From: an uncultured Arcobacter sp.
GTDB taxonomy: Bacteria; Campylobacterota; Campylobacteria; Campylobacterales; Arcobacteraceae
Length of the DNA: 8,372 bases
Direction: 5' to 3'
Assembly: GCA_913062735.1 (NCBI GenBank)
Contig: CAJXWI010000089.1
Coordinates: forward strand, 1-8,372
Shown: piece after piece, positions 1-5,641 of the stretch
Layout of the letters: each line of letters starts with the position of its first letter
How positions within the stretch are numbered: position 1 is the first letter of the stretch
Position numbers and translations under genes: made by a program
Notes under the pieces: model-generated
The model's input: the letters and a program-made list of their open reading frames with translations, nothing else
What the model was told of the DNA's origin: nothing
The model's database searches: none

Positions 1-509
1 ATAGCTAAGATATTTGGAGAAATAGCTAAAAACTCTTTTACATACTCATTTAAACCAGCCCCAGTATCAATTAATAGAAAATCAAAACGATTTAAAGCAA
101 GTAAATCTTTTACAATTCTTGTAAAAACAAAAGAGCTGTTATTTTTACTGTATTGATAACCACTTTTCCCTGCAATTAAAGTAATATTTTCATATTTTGT
201 TTTTAATAATACGCGTTCTAGTTTTGCTTTACCTTCTATATAATCAAATAAGGTAGCAGAAGGCTTTAAGTCAAGTAAGACTTGCATATTAGCCAAACCA
301 ATATCAGCATCCAGAATAGCTACCTTATACCCTTTAGAGGCAAGAACATAAGCGATATTTGCTGAGAATGTTGATTTCCCAACACCTCCTTTTCCTGAAG
401 TAATAGTAAGAAGTTTAGTACGTGATTTTACACTACTAATACTACTTTCTTCTTTCCTTGATGCTAAATTAATTAATTTATGTGCTTGTGTTGAAATAGA
501 ATTAAACAT
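1..509 (-). CDS. flhG: FlhG (FleN/YlxH), MinD-type ATPase controlling flagellar number; C-terminus cut by window edge
   Basis: The first 169 residues of a MinD/ParA-family ATPase can be read. A deviant Walker A motif [10 protein letters not shown] lies at residues 38-47, the DADIGLANM switch segment at 67-75, and the Walker B stretch [11 protein letters not shown] at about 142-152. The DTGAG form is typical of FlhG. The N-terminus has [10 protein letters not shown] (residues 7-16), which resembles the DQAxxLR activation helix through which FlhG stimulates the FlhF GTPase. The family is known to limit flagellar number and to act with FlhF at the cell pole, at the inner membrane face. The ATG follows the flhF stop codon directly (TAAATG, no spacer), so the two are probably translationally coupled. 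The remaining part, including the membrane-targeting C-terminal helix, lies left of position 1. Identification is firm; only the tail is unseen. Confidence 0.93.
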   Translation of the reverse strand, partial: MFNSISTQAHKLINLASRKEESSISSVKSRTKLLTITSGKGGVGKSTFSANIAYVLASKGYKVAILDADIGLANMQVLLDLKPSATLFDYIEGKAKLERVLLKTKYENITLIAGKSGYQYSKNNSSFVFTRIVKDLLALNRFDFLLIDTGAGLNEYVKEFLAISPNILA

Positions 510-1679
510 TTATCTTCTTACCAGTGTACATTGGGAAAAACACTCGATTAAATAAGAAGCATCTGCAACAATAAGATCATCTGGTACGTTTTGTCCAATA
601 GAAAAATACATAATTGATTTTTTTGTTTTATGAGAAAAAGAAATTAAATTTCCAAAACTTTTTGTCTCATCCAGTTTAGTAAACGTTAAATAATTAATAT
701 TCAAGCGTGAATAATTCGTATAAATATCTAAAAGATCGCTTTGTTTTACGTTAGCGGGTAAAACTAGGATTTTATCAATAGGAATTTCATCCACTCTGTC
801 TTGATACTCATTAATCATTTCAATTTTATCTACATCATATTGGCTAGATCCAGCTGTATCTATAAAGATATAATTACAATCTTTTAGTCTCAATAGTGCT
901 TCTACTAATTCTTCTGGTTTTTTAACTACTTCTAAAGGCAAACGCATAATATTTGTATAGGCTTGTAATTGCTCAATAGCACCTACTCTAAAAGAATCCA
1001 AAGTAATAATACCAACTTTATAGTTCTGGCCTAATTTATAAGCATAACGCGCAGCAAGTTTTGCAATTGTAGTTGTTTTACCAACGCCAGTAGGTCCAAC
1101 CATCATCATGATTTTACGCTGATGCTTACGTAAGGGAACTTCATGTTTAACAGGTATAATTCTTCGTAAAATCAATTTGAAAAAATCTTTTACTTTTTTA
1201 TTATTGGATTTCATTTGAACAGGAAATTGTTTAATCGTCTTTTTCATAATTGTATATGTCATCTCTTGATCAAATTCATTTTTTTCAAATAAATTGTACA
1301 TTTCAGCAAATTCTATTGGTATAGTTAAATCAAAAAGTTGTGATTTAGGATGCCACAAGGACTGTTGTACTTGAGCAATAGAGTCTTGCATTTTTAAGAT
1401 TTCTGTCCTAAAATCATATACTGAAGCAGCAAACTTTTTATCTTTTTTATTATTGTGGACATCATCACTCTTAGTAATAATTTTTTTTGTAAATTTAGGT
1501 TCAAACTTAGCATCGTATTCATCTTCTAAAGCAACCATAACTTCATACATATCTTCGCCATTATCCGCTTTTGAAGATATTTTTTTTGTAGAAATTACAA
1601 TAGCTTCTTCTCCGCACTCTTCTTGAGCTTTTTTTAAAGCAATAGTAGGAGTTCTTCCTAAAAAAGAGAGCATATTCAT
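510..1679 (-). CDS. flhF: Flagellar biosynthesis GTPase FlhF (SRP family)
   Basis: 389-residue SRP-type GTPase that in other bacteria marks the site of polar flagellum assembly and recruits early flagellar parts to the inner membrane. The N-terminal B-domain opening (FLGRTPTIALKKAQEECG, residues 6-23) is typical. It is followed by a poorly conserved, charged linker (about 55-120). The GTPase NG domain holds G1 VGPTGVGKTTT (194-204), G2 DSFRVGAIEQL (228-238), G3 DTAGSS (274-279), G4 TKLDE (334-338) and G5 GQNVPDDL (362-369). Ffh and FtsY have DTAGR at G3; here the arginine is serine. It is shorter than the roughly 480-residue Campylobacter jejuni protein as I remember it, mainly in the linker. 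The start ATG overlaps the flgA stop by four bases (ATGA), with a modest GGA ribosome site eight bases upstream. FlhG follows with no gap. Confidence 0.95.
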   Translation of the reverse strand: MNMLSFLGRTPTIALKKAQEECGEEAIVISTKKISSKADNGEDMYEVMVALEDEYDAKFEPKFTKKIITKSDDVHNNKKDKKFAASVYDFRTEILKMQDSIAQVQQSLWHPKSQLFDLTIPIEFAEMYNLFEKNEFDQEMTYTIMKKTIKQFPVQMKSNNKKVKDFFKLILRRIIPVKHEVPLRKHQRKIMMMVGPTGVGKTTTIAKLAARYAYKLGQNYKVGIITLDSFRVGAIEQLQAYTNIMRLPLEVVKKPEELVEALLRLKDCNYIFIDTAGSSQYDVDKIEMINEYQDRVDEIPIDKILVLPANVKQSDLLDIYTNYSRLNINYLTFTKLDETKSFGNLISFSHKTKKSIMYFSIGQNVPDDLIVADASYLIECFSQCTLVRR

Positions 1680-2074
1680 TTATTTTGTCCATTCTTGTAA
1701 ATCTTTTTTAATTTTCCATTGCTTTTTTTAATCGTAATATATTTATCATTTTCAAAAATGATTTTCCCATTTTGTTCAATCTGAATATTCCCAAAATTAA
1801 AAATAACAGAATTTTTCTTATACACTTTAACACTGGATTCACAAATAACTGTATTTTTATTAATAAAGTGTTTTGCAATAAATTTGTTACTATCCAATCT
1901 TTTAAGGCTCAAAGGTTCACATCTTTTTTTTATTTTTTCAACAGAGAGTAAACGTAAATCTTTTTTTAAAATAGGAGCATTATAAGAAATTTTATTTTTA
2001 GCAATTAAAACATCTATAGCATTAAGGTGGCAAAGCATTAAAAGTAAAAAGAGAAGATTAAACCTTAATATCAA
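1676..2074 (-). CDS. flgA: FlgA, periplasmic P-ring assembly chaperone (short form, TTG start)
   Basis: 132-residue secreted protein. With the TTG start at 2074, residues 1-19 form a classic signal peptide (hydrophobic FNLLFLLLML core, cleavage after LNA). The mature part matches the SAF/ChapFlgA pattern: RLDSNKFIAKHFINKNTVI, then SSVKVYKK, then a beta-rich end with FGNIQIEQNGKIIF and ITIKKSNGKLKKI. FlgA helps FlgI form the P-ring around the rod in the periplasm. It is clearly shorter than the usual length of about 220 residues, so most of the N-terminal domain is missing. I chose TTG because a GGAGG sits exactly eight bases upstream (2083-2087) and this start begins the signal peptide cleanly. 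ATG codons at 2089 and 2107 are possible but add charged residues ahead of it. It overlaps the preceding chaperone gene by 17 bases and flhF by four. Mature Cys52 and Cys78 could form a disulfide. Confidence 0.82.
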   Translation of the reverse strand: MILRFNLLFLLLMLCHLNAIDVLIAKNKISYNAPILKKDLRLLSVEKIKKRCEPLSLKRLDSNKFIAKHFINKNTVICESSVKVYKKNSVIFNFGNIQIEQNGKIIFENDKYITIKKSNGKLKKIYKNGQNK

Positions 2075-2435
2075 TAAGTTTTCCTCCATTTTGTTCTGAT
2101 ATTTCATCTACAATATCTTTATACATTTCTTTAATAGGCAAAACAATACTTGCAAGTTTATGGTTTAATGAATACAAGTCTTTTAACTCAGACTCAAGGT
2201 TTTCTATTGATTCTTTATAATCTTCAATATTTCCACCTTTTTGAACTTCTTTAACTAATTCTTCATTTAATAATTCTTTTTCATGGCCCAAAGCATCAAT
2301 CAACTCTTGTTTTGAATCGTTTCTTTTAAGTAAATTTTCGTGTTTTGCTTTTTTTATGTCTTCTATATCATCTATTATAGATTGTTTCATTTTTGCAATA
2401 ATACTAAGCATGGTATTAATTTTATTATTTATCAT
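2058..2435 (-). CDS. FlgN-like flagellar export chaperone (putative)
   Basis: 125-residue, almost wholly helical, charged protein with no signal peptide or membrane segment. Heptad-like spacing is visible around KQELIDALGHEKELLNEEL (residues 42-60) and again from about 72 to 112. This arrangement resembles the FlgN family, cytoplasmic chaperones that bind hook-filament junction proteins FlgK and FlgL and deliver them to the export gate. The position directly after a FlgJ rod-binding gene supports this, because FlgJ and FlgN genes are commonly close in Campylobacterota. The ATG lies inside the end of flgJ (11-base overlap) with an AAGG ribosome site eight bases upstream. An internal ATG at 2411 has no ribosome site. 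The assignment rests on shape and context and is not secure; another helical export chaperone such as a FliJ-type protein is possible. Confidence 0.6.
   Translation of the reverse strand: MINNKINTMLSIIAKMKQSIIDDIEDIKKAKHENLLKRNDSKQELIDALGHEKELLNEELVKEVQKGGNIEDYKESIENLESELKDLYSLNHKLASIVLPIKEMYKDIVDEISEQNGGKLIDIKV
2083..2087 (-). promoter_or_regulatory. Ribosome binding site that decides the flgA start
   Basis: GGAGG on the minus strand, eight bases before TTG at 2074-2072. It lies inside the 3' end of the upstream FlgN-like gene, so flgA translation starts before the upstream stop codon at 2058-2060. This favours the TTG over the ATG at 2089, which would overlap this site. Confidence 0.6.
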
Positions 2436-2736
2436 TATTATTGCCTTTTTTATTCTCTTTACTCAAAAACTCATAAAGCATATCAGAAATACCAAAACTA
2501 CCAGCTGAGCTTCGTGAAATTGCATCCGTATACATTCCTTGGAAAATATCAGCTCCAACACCTTCACCTGCAACTTTAGTCTCTTTTAATGATATATCTA
2601 ATAACTGTTGGGTAAAAAAGGATTCAAAGTCATTGCTTACAGCTCTAATAGCCTTATCTTCAGTTTTACTCGCATCTACTTTTTTTAGATTCTCACTGTT
2701 TAAATTCGCTAAACTAACATTAGTATTAATATCCAT
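2425..2736 (-). CDS. flgJ: FlgJ-type rod-binding protein, single domain
   Basis: 103-residue protein that consists almost only of the rod-binding domain of FlgJ. From about residue 27 it reads KAIRAVSNDFESFFTQQLL, then GEGVGADIFQGMYTDAIS (58-75), then SFGISDMLYEFL (80-91). This is the alternating pattern seen in FlgJ N-terminal domains, which cap and help assemble the flagellar rod in the periplasm. The C-terminal muramidase domain of the enterobacterial protein is absent, as is usual in Campylobacterota, so this is not a truncation. The ATG at 2736 follows the motB stop by one base (TAAGATG). A TTG at 2754 would add six residues and overlap motB, with a poorer ribosome site. Its 3' end overlaps the FlgN-like gene by 11 bases. 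Confidence 0.85.
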   Translation of the reverse strand: MDINTNVSLANLNSENLKKVDASKTEDKAIRAVSNDFESFFTQQLLDISLKETKVAGEGVGADIFQGMYTDAISRSSAGSFGISDMLYEFLSKENKKGNNNDK

Positions 2737-2737
2737 C

Positions 2738-3502
2738 TTATTCCAACCTATCAAAGAAACTTTCTTCTTCTAGTAAATTACTTTGACTTTCATCAGAGTA
2801 AAACTTCATTTCAACTCTTCTATTTTCTGCTGCAACTTCACTTTTTGGGTGAAAAGAAGAATAACCAGATACTTTTAATTGTGCAGGATCAATTCTATTT
2901 TTAATTAGTTCTTTAACAACGGAAATAGCCCTTAAAGCAGATAAATCCCAGCCGTCTCTTGGCAAAGAATTACCTGTTACTGTATTCGAATTAGTATGTC
3001 CTATGATTTCTATAGAGAAATTTTGAGGCATTGTTCTAATAACTCTTGCAATTTTTGCAATAAATATTTTAGAACTTCTGTTGGCTAATTCATATTCACC
3101 TTCTTCAAACATCAAACTGGAAGGAATATCTAAAGTAAACTCATTTTTACCCTTAGTTATTTCTAACTGTTCGGTTTCAATATTCGTACTTTGATTAATT
3201 TCTTCTAATATTTCTTCTATTTCTGCTGCTTGTTCATTAACATCAGCGGAATCAGCTTCTTCTGAGCCTGTTGTATCACTGGAACCATGGTTTTCTGTAT
3301 GATCTCTTACATCAGCATTTTGATCTAAAAAACCCATGGCTTTTTTCATTACATCAAAATACTCTTCAACTGTTTTTTTATCCATTACAGCCATAGACAA
3401 TAAAAGAATAAAAAATGTTAATAATAAAGACATTAAATCACCAAATTGTACCAACCAACCAGGTAAACATTTTTCACATTCCGGACATTTTTTATCAGCC
3501 AT
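2738..3502 (-). CDS. motB: Flagellar motor stator protein MotB (PomB-like)
   Basis: 254-residue ion-channel and anchoring subunit of the stator. A short cytoplasmic N-terminus holds CPECEKC (Cys6, Cys9, Cys12). It is followed by the single membrane helix GWLVQFGDLMSLLLTFFILLLS (about 15-36), in which Asp22 is the expected ion-binding residue. A plug-like amphipathic stretch follows (about 41-60), then a strongly acidic Ser/Thr-rich linker (about 61-110). The C-terminal OmpA-like peptidoglycan-binding domain contains IEIIGHTNS (165-172), WDLSALRAISVV (185-196), LKVSGYSS (209-216) and ENRRVEMKF (226-234). It works with MotA, encoded 10 bases upstream, to convert ion flow into torque. ATG at 3502 has only a weak ribosome site, which suggests coupling to motA. 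The length is usual for the family. Confidence 0.96.
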   Translation of the reverse strand: MADKKCPECEKCLPGWLVQFGDLMSLLLTFFILLLSMAVMDKKTVEEYFDVMKKAMGFLDQNADVRDHTENHGSSDTTGSEEADSADVNEQAAEIEEILEEINQSTNIETEQLEITKGKNEFTLDIPSSLMFEEGEYELANRSSKIFIAKIARVIRTMPQNFSIEIIGHTNSNTVTGNSLPRDGWDLSALRAISVVKELIKNRIDPAQLKVSGYSSFHPKSEVAAENRRVEMKFYSDESQSNLLEEESFFDRLE

Positions 3503-3512
3503 AAATCAATCT

Positions 3513-4268
3513 TTATTCAGGTATTTCAACTAAAATTGCATTTAGTTTCATTTTTATATTACCAATAGATTCTTCTGCAGCTATCATTGCAGTACCCGCA
3601 ATAACTACTTCATTAGCAATCATTTCTACCTTGTGTTTTTGTGCTAACTTACTTTCAATGATACCTGCAAATAATGTACCAAGTAATGCTCCATACATTG
3701 TAGTTAATAATGCAACTGCCATAGCAGGCCCAACGGCAGCTGGATCAGATAAATTCGCAAGCATTGCAACAAGACCAACAAGTGTCCCAATCATTCCCAT
3801 AGCACCCGCTGTTCCTCCAATATTTCCAAATACTGAAATCATTGTTCCATGCCTAATATCCATATGCTCGTTTTTTAGTTCCAACATAGGCACTAAAACA
3901 TCTGGTTTGGTTCCATCAACTAATAATTGAAAAGCTTCTTTGAAAAAAGGATTTTTTTCTTCAAGGATTTTTTGTTCAATTTGCATTACACCATGTTTTT
4001 TGATTTCAGTTGCATAAAAAGTAATTTTTTCTATTAGTTCAGGAAGTGTTTCTACTTTTACTGTATTGAATGCTGCTTTTAATGCAGGTGTAAATCTTTT
4101 TAAATCTCCTGCCTCAAATTGCCCAGCAGTAACAGCAGTAGTTCCCCCAATAACAATAATAACAGAAGGAATATCAATATATGGACCAAAACCAACTCCA
4201 CCCAAAATAATAGCAAGTGCAACAAAACTCCATCCTGCTGCAACCCCAATAACGGTACTCTTATCCAT
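3513..4268 (-). CDS. motA: Flagellar motor stator protein MotA (PomA-like)
   Basis: 251-residue inner-membrane stator subunit with four predicted membrane helices: about residues 7-26, 31-50, 152-172 and 182-204. The large cytoplasmic loop lies between helices 2 and 3. It keeps the charged torque residues K90, K91 and E98, which line up with PomA R88, K89 and E96. Helices 3 and 4 read AMGMIGTLVGLVAML and GPAMAVALLTTMYGA, almost the sequence I know for sodium-driven Vibrio PomA. Thr162 and Thr190 fall on PomA Thr158 and Thr186. Proton-driven MotA proteins differ clearly at these places. The gene starts three bases after the fliY stop, with AGGA six bases upstream of ATG, and motB follows after 10 bases. 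Family assignment is firm; ion choice is an inference. Confidence 0.96.
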   Translation of the reverse strand: MDKSTVIGVAAGWSFVALAIILGGVGFGPYIDIPSVIIVIGGTTAVTAGQFEAGDLKRFTPALKAAFNTVKVETLPELIEKITFYATEIKKHGVMQIEQKILEEKNPFFKEAFQLLVDGTKPDVLVPMLELKNEHMDIRHGTMISVFGNIGGTAGAMGMIGTLVGLVAMLANLSDPAAVGPAMAVALLTTMYGALLGTLFAGIIESKLAQKHKVEMIANEVVIAGTAMIAAEESIGNIKMKLNAILVEIPE

Positions 4269-4271
4269 ATA

Positions 4272-5177
4272 TTATCCTAATCCGATTTGACTTAAGCGTG
4301 TCATTTCATTTCCAATATTTTTAATCTTTAAGCCAAATTTTCCTTCAACAATAACAGCTTCACCTTCACCTATTTTAATTCCATTGACTAAAATTTCTAA
4401 AGGTTCATTAACCATTTGTTCAAGTTCAATAATTTCACCAATATCCCAACGTAAAATATCTTTTAATAAAAATATCTTTCTTCCTAAGCGCACACTTAAT
4501 CTCAGTTTTATATCAAAAAGCAGTTTTAAGTTTTTTGCGGAAGTATCATTTAACAAAGCAGAAACAGAAGAAACTTCACTGCTTAAAGCAGAAGGAGCTT
4601 CAGAAGCCGTTGGAATAGGAGCTTCTGGGGCTAGTGTTTCAGCAGTTTTTTCTACTTCTTTTCCTGTGATTTCACTTATAAAAGGCAATATTATGTCATC
4701 AAAATTAATTAATATTGAAACTTTTTCATCGTCCATTGAAATATCAAAATCAAAGGTATTTTCTCCAAAGGGAAGCGTAGAATTTTCTATTATTGAAGAT
4801 TTAAGAACTTCAGATTTTATACTTCCTATGTCATCAAAACCTTGAGCATTAACGGAAGTAGAAATAGAACCACAAACATTTGAAATAATTTCATTAATTG
4901 CATCTGCAATTTCATCATCAATATGCTCTTTTAAATCTCCCATTCCACCTAACATTAAGTATTCAAATTTTGTTGCACTACTTGTAGGAATATAAAATTT
5001 CCAATTACTTATTGTATCTTTAAATGAAAACTTAATTGCAACTTCTATACTTTGAGTAGAACTAATATTTGAAGCACTTGCTTCATTAGTCCCATTAATT
5101 GTGAAGTTTTTTGATAATAACTGTTCTAAAGTATTAGAAAGTTCTTCTTTAATAATATTTGATAAATCTGATGCCAA
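4272..5177 (-). CDS. fliY: Flagellar motor switch protein FliY (CheC-like domain plus FliN domain)
   Basis: 301-residue C-ring protein. The C-terminal part (about 218-290) is a clear FliN/SpoA domain: FDIKLRLSVRLGRK, then LLKDILRWDIGEIIELEQ, then EPLEILVNGIKIGEGEAVIVEGKFGLKI. The N-terminal part (about 1-170) has the layout of a CheC/CheX/FliY-type domain, with the helix EIADAINEIISNVCG (89-103). A flexible Ala/Pro/Ser/Glu linker (about 175-210) joins them. In phosphatases of this family the helix reads D-x3-E-x2-N; here Asp92 and Glu96 are present but the Asn position is Ser99. It probably contributes to torque generation and switching as a FliN partner or paralogue on the cytoplasmic face. 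The start is TTG at 5177, two bases after the preceding stop, with AAGG in the end of the upstream gene; no nearby ATG exists. A plain fliN label would also be defensible. Confidence 0.88.
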   Translation of the reverse strand: MASDLSNIIKEELSNTLEQLLSKNFTINGTNEASASNISSTQSIEVAIKFSFKDTISNWKFYIPTSSATKFEYLMLGGMGDLKEHIDDEIADAINEIISNVCGSISTSVNAQGFDDIGSIKSEVLKSSIIENSTLPFGENTFDFDISMDDEKVSILINFDDIILPFISEITGKEVEKTAETLAPEAPIPTASEAPSALSSEVSSVSALLNDTSAKNLKLLFDIKLRLSVRLGRKIFLLKDILRWDIGEIIELEQMVNEPLEILVNGIKIGEGEAVIVEGKFGLKIKNIGNEMTRLSQIGLG

Positions 5178-5179
5178 TC

Positions 5180-5497
5180 TTAACCTTTATCTAACACATC
5201 AGCAACTTTTGCTAATAAATGCGCTTTTACTTTCATCATATCTTCCGTAGGAAAGCGATATTCAGCCTCACCTCTGGTAACTTTAATGAAAAAATCTTGT
5301 GAAGCTTTGTTATAACCGAACTTAACATTATCAATTATAATTTCATTGGGTAAATCAACAGGAACTTCTTTATTCGCTTTTTTGTGTTCTTCATTGTCTT
5401 TTACTTTAGGGTTATCATCAACCTCAGGAACTTTTTGTACTTTTTCAACATTGTTTAGTTTTGCATTTTCAATATCAGGTATTCTTCCAACTTCCAT
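5180..5497 (-). CDS. FlaG-like flagellar protein (divergent)
   Basis: 105-residue soluble protein with two parts. Residues 1-50 are charged and probably disordered, rich in Lys, Glu, Asn and Val. Residues 51-105 have a small beta-beta-alpha pattern: IIIDNVKFGYNKASQDFFIKV, then EAEYRFPTEDMMKVKAHL. This resembles the FlaG domain, in which a strand pair VKFSYDE...VVKVVD leads to IRQIPPEE and a helix. FlaG influences filament length in Campylobacter. The IRQIP signature is not present (YRFPTED stands in its place), so the link is tentative. It has no signal peptide. It is the first gene of the nine-gene unit, behind an extended -10 promoter and a perfect AGGAGG five bases from its ATG, so it is probably well translated. 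It could instead be an unnamed flagellar protein restricted to this lineage. Confidence 0.6.
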   Translation of the reverse strand: MEVGRIPDIENAKLNNVEKVQKVPEVDDNPKVKDNEEHKKANKEVPVDLPNEIIIDNVKFGYNKASQDFFIKVTRGEAEYRFPTEDMMKVKAHLLAKVADVLDKG

Positions 5498-5502
5498 AAT
5501 AG

Positions 5503-5508
5503 CCTCCT
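5503..5508 (-). promoter_or_regulatory. Consensus Shine-Dalgarno of the FlaG-like gene
   Basis: AGGAGG on the minus strand, five bases before the ATG at 5497-5495. It is the strongest ribosome site in the window. Most genes downstream have weak sites and appear to rely on coupling. Confidence 0.75.
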
Positions 5509-5524
5509 ATTCTCAATATCTTAT

Positions 5525-5540
5525 AACAATTATTATACCA
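5525..5540 (-). promoter_or_regulatory. Sigma-70-type promoter, extended -10 (TGGTATAAT)
   Basis: The minus strand has a perfect TATAAT (5537-5532) preceded by TG one base upstream (5540-5539), which is the extended -10 form common in Campylobacterota. The upstream DNA is T-rich and shows no TTGACA-like -35 at the normal spacing, again as expected there. Transcription should start near 5525, giving a leader of about 28 bases before the FlaG-like gene. I see no sigma-54 (GG-N10-GC) or sigma-28-like element in this gap. It is the likely promoter for the whole unit from the FlaG-like gene to flhG. Confidence 0.6.
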
Positions 5541-5547
5541 AAATAAA

Positions 5548-5569
5548 ATTAAAATAATTATGTTTTAAT
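5548..5569 (-). repeat. AT-only inverted repeat upstream of the -10 element
   Basis: ATTAAAA (5548-5554) and TTTTAAT (5563-5569) form a perfect seven-base inverted repeat with an eight-base spacer. It lies at about -23 to -44 relative to the predicted start site, over the -35 position. It could be an operator or simply chance in very AT-rich DNA. Confidence 0.3.
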
Positions 5570-5612
5570 ACAAATAAGAAAATAGCAATAAAAAATTGCC
5601 TCAACTATTTAG

Positions 5613-5641
5613 AAAAAAATAAAGCCTTAGAGAGATTCTAA
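5613..5641 (-). terminator. Weak terminator candidate after the TPR gene
   Basis: On the minus strand the end of the TPR gene forms TTAGA-ATCTC-TCTAA (5641-5627), a five-base-pair stem that includes the stop codon. It is followed by GGCTTTA and seven T (5619-5613). The T-run is good but the stem is short and AT-rich, so termination would be partial at best. The new promoter just downstream makes a transcript boundary here plausible. Confidence 0.3.

Noticed and set aside
2340..2579. Plus-strand open frame rich in Tyr and Phe opposite flgJ and the FlgN-like gene
   Set aside because: Composition is a by-product of reading AT-rich Lys/Asn/Ile coding DNA backwards; both minus-strand genes have better support.
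2425..2736. FlgJ considered as a truncated gene because the muramidase domain is missing
   Set aside because: Single-domain rod-binding FlgJ is normal in Campylobacterota, and the reading frame ends cleanly in an overlap with the next gene.
3631..3930. Open frame on the plus strand opposite motA
   Set aside because: It lies fully inside the well-conserved motA sequence on the other strand, its composition is that of an antisense shadow (Ala/Ile/Pro/Ser-rich), and it has no convincing ribosome site or family resemblance.
4066..4290. Plus-strand open frame across the motA/fliY junction
   Set aside because: Antisense to the first membrane helices of MotA; no independent evidence of coding.
4384..4845. 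153-codon open frame on the plus strand opposite fliY
   Set aside because: Ser/Phe/Ile-rich translation is typical of the reverse of an AT-rich coding region; the minus-strand frame encodes a recognisable FliN domain over the same bases.
5585..5599. GCAAT-N5-ATTGC hairpin in the gap after the TPR gene, considered as a terminator
   Set aside because: Only five base pairs, with the T-run in the loop rather than after the stem.
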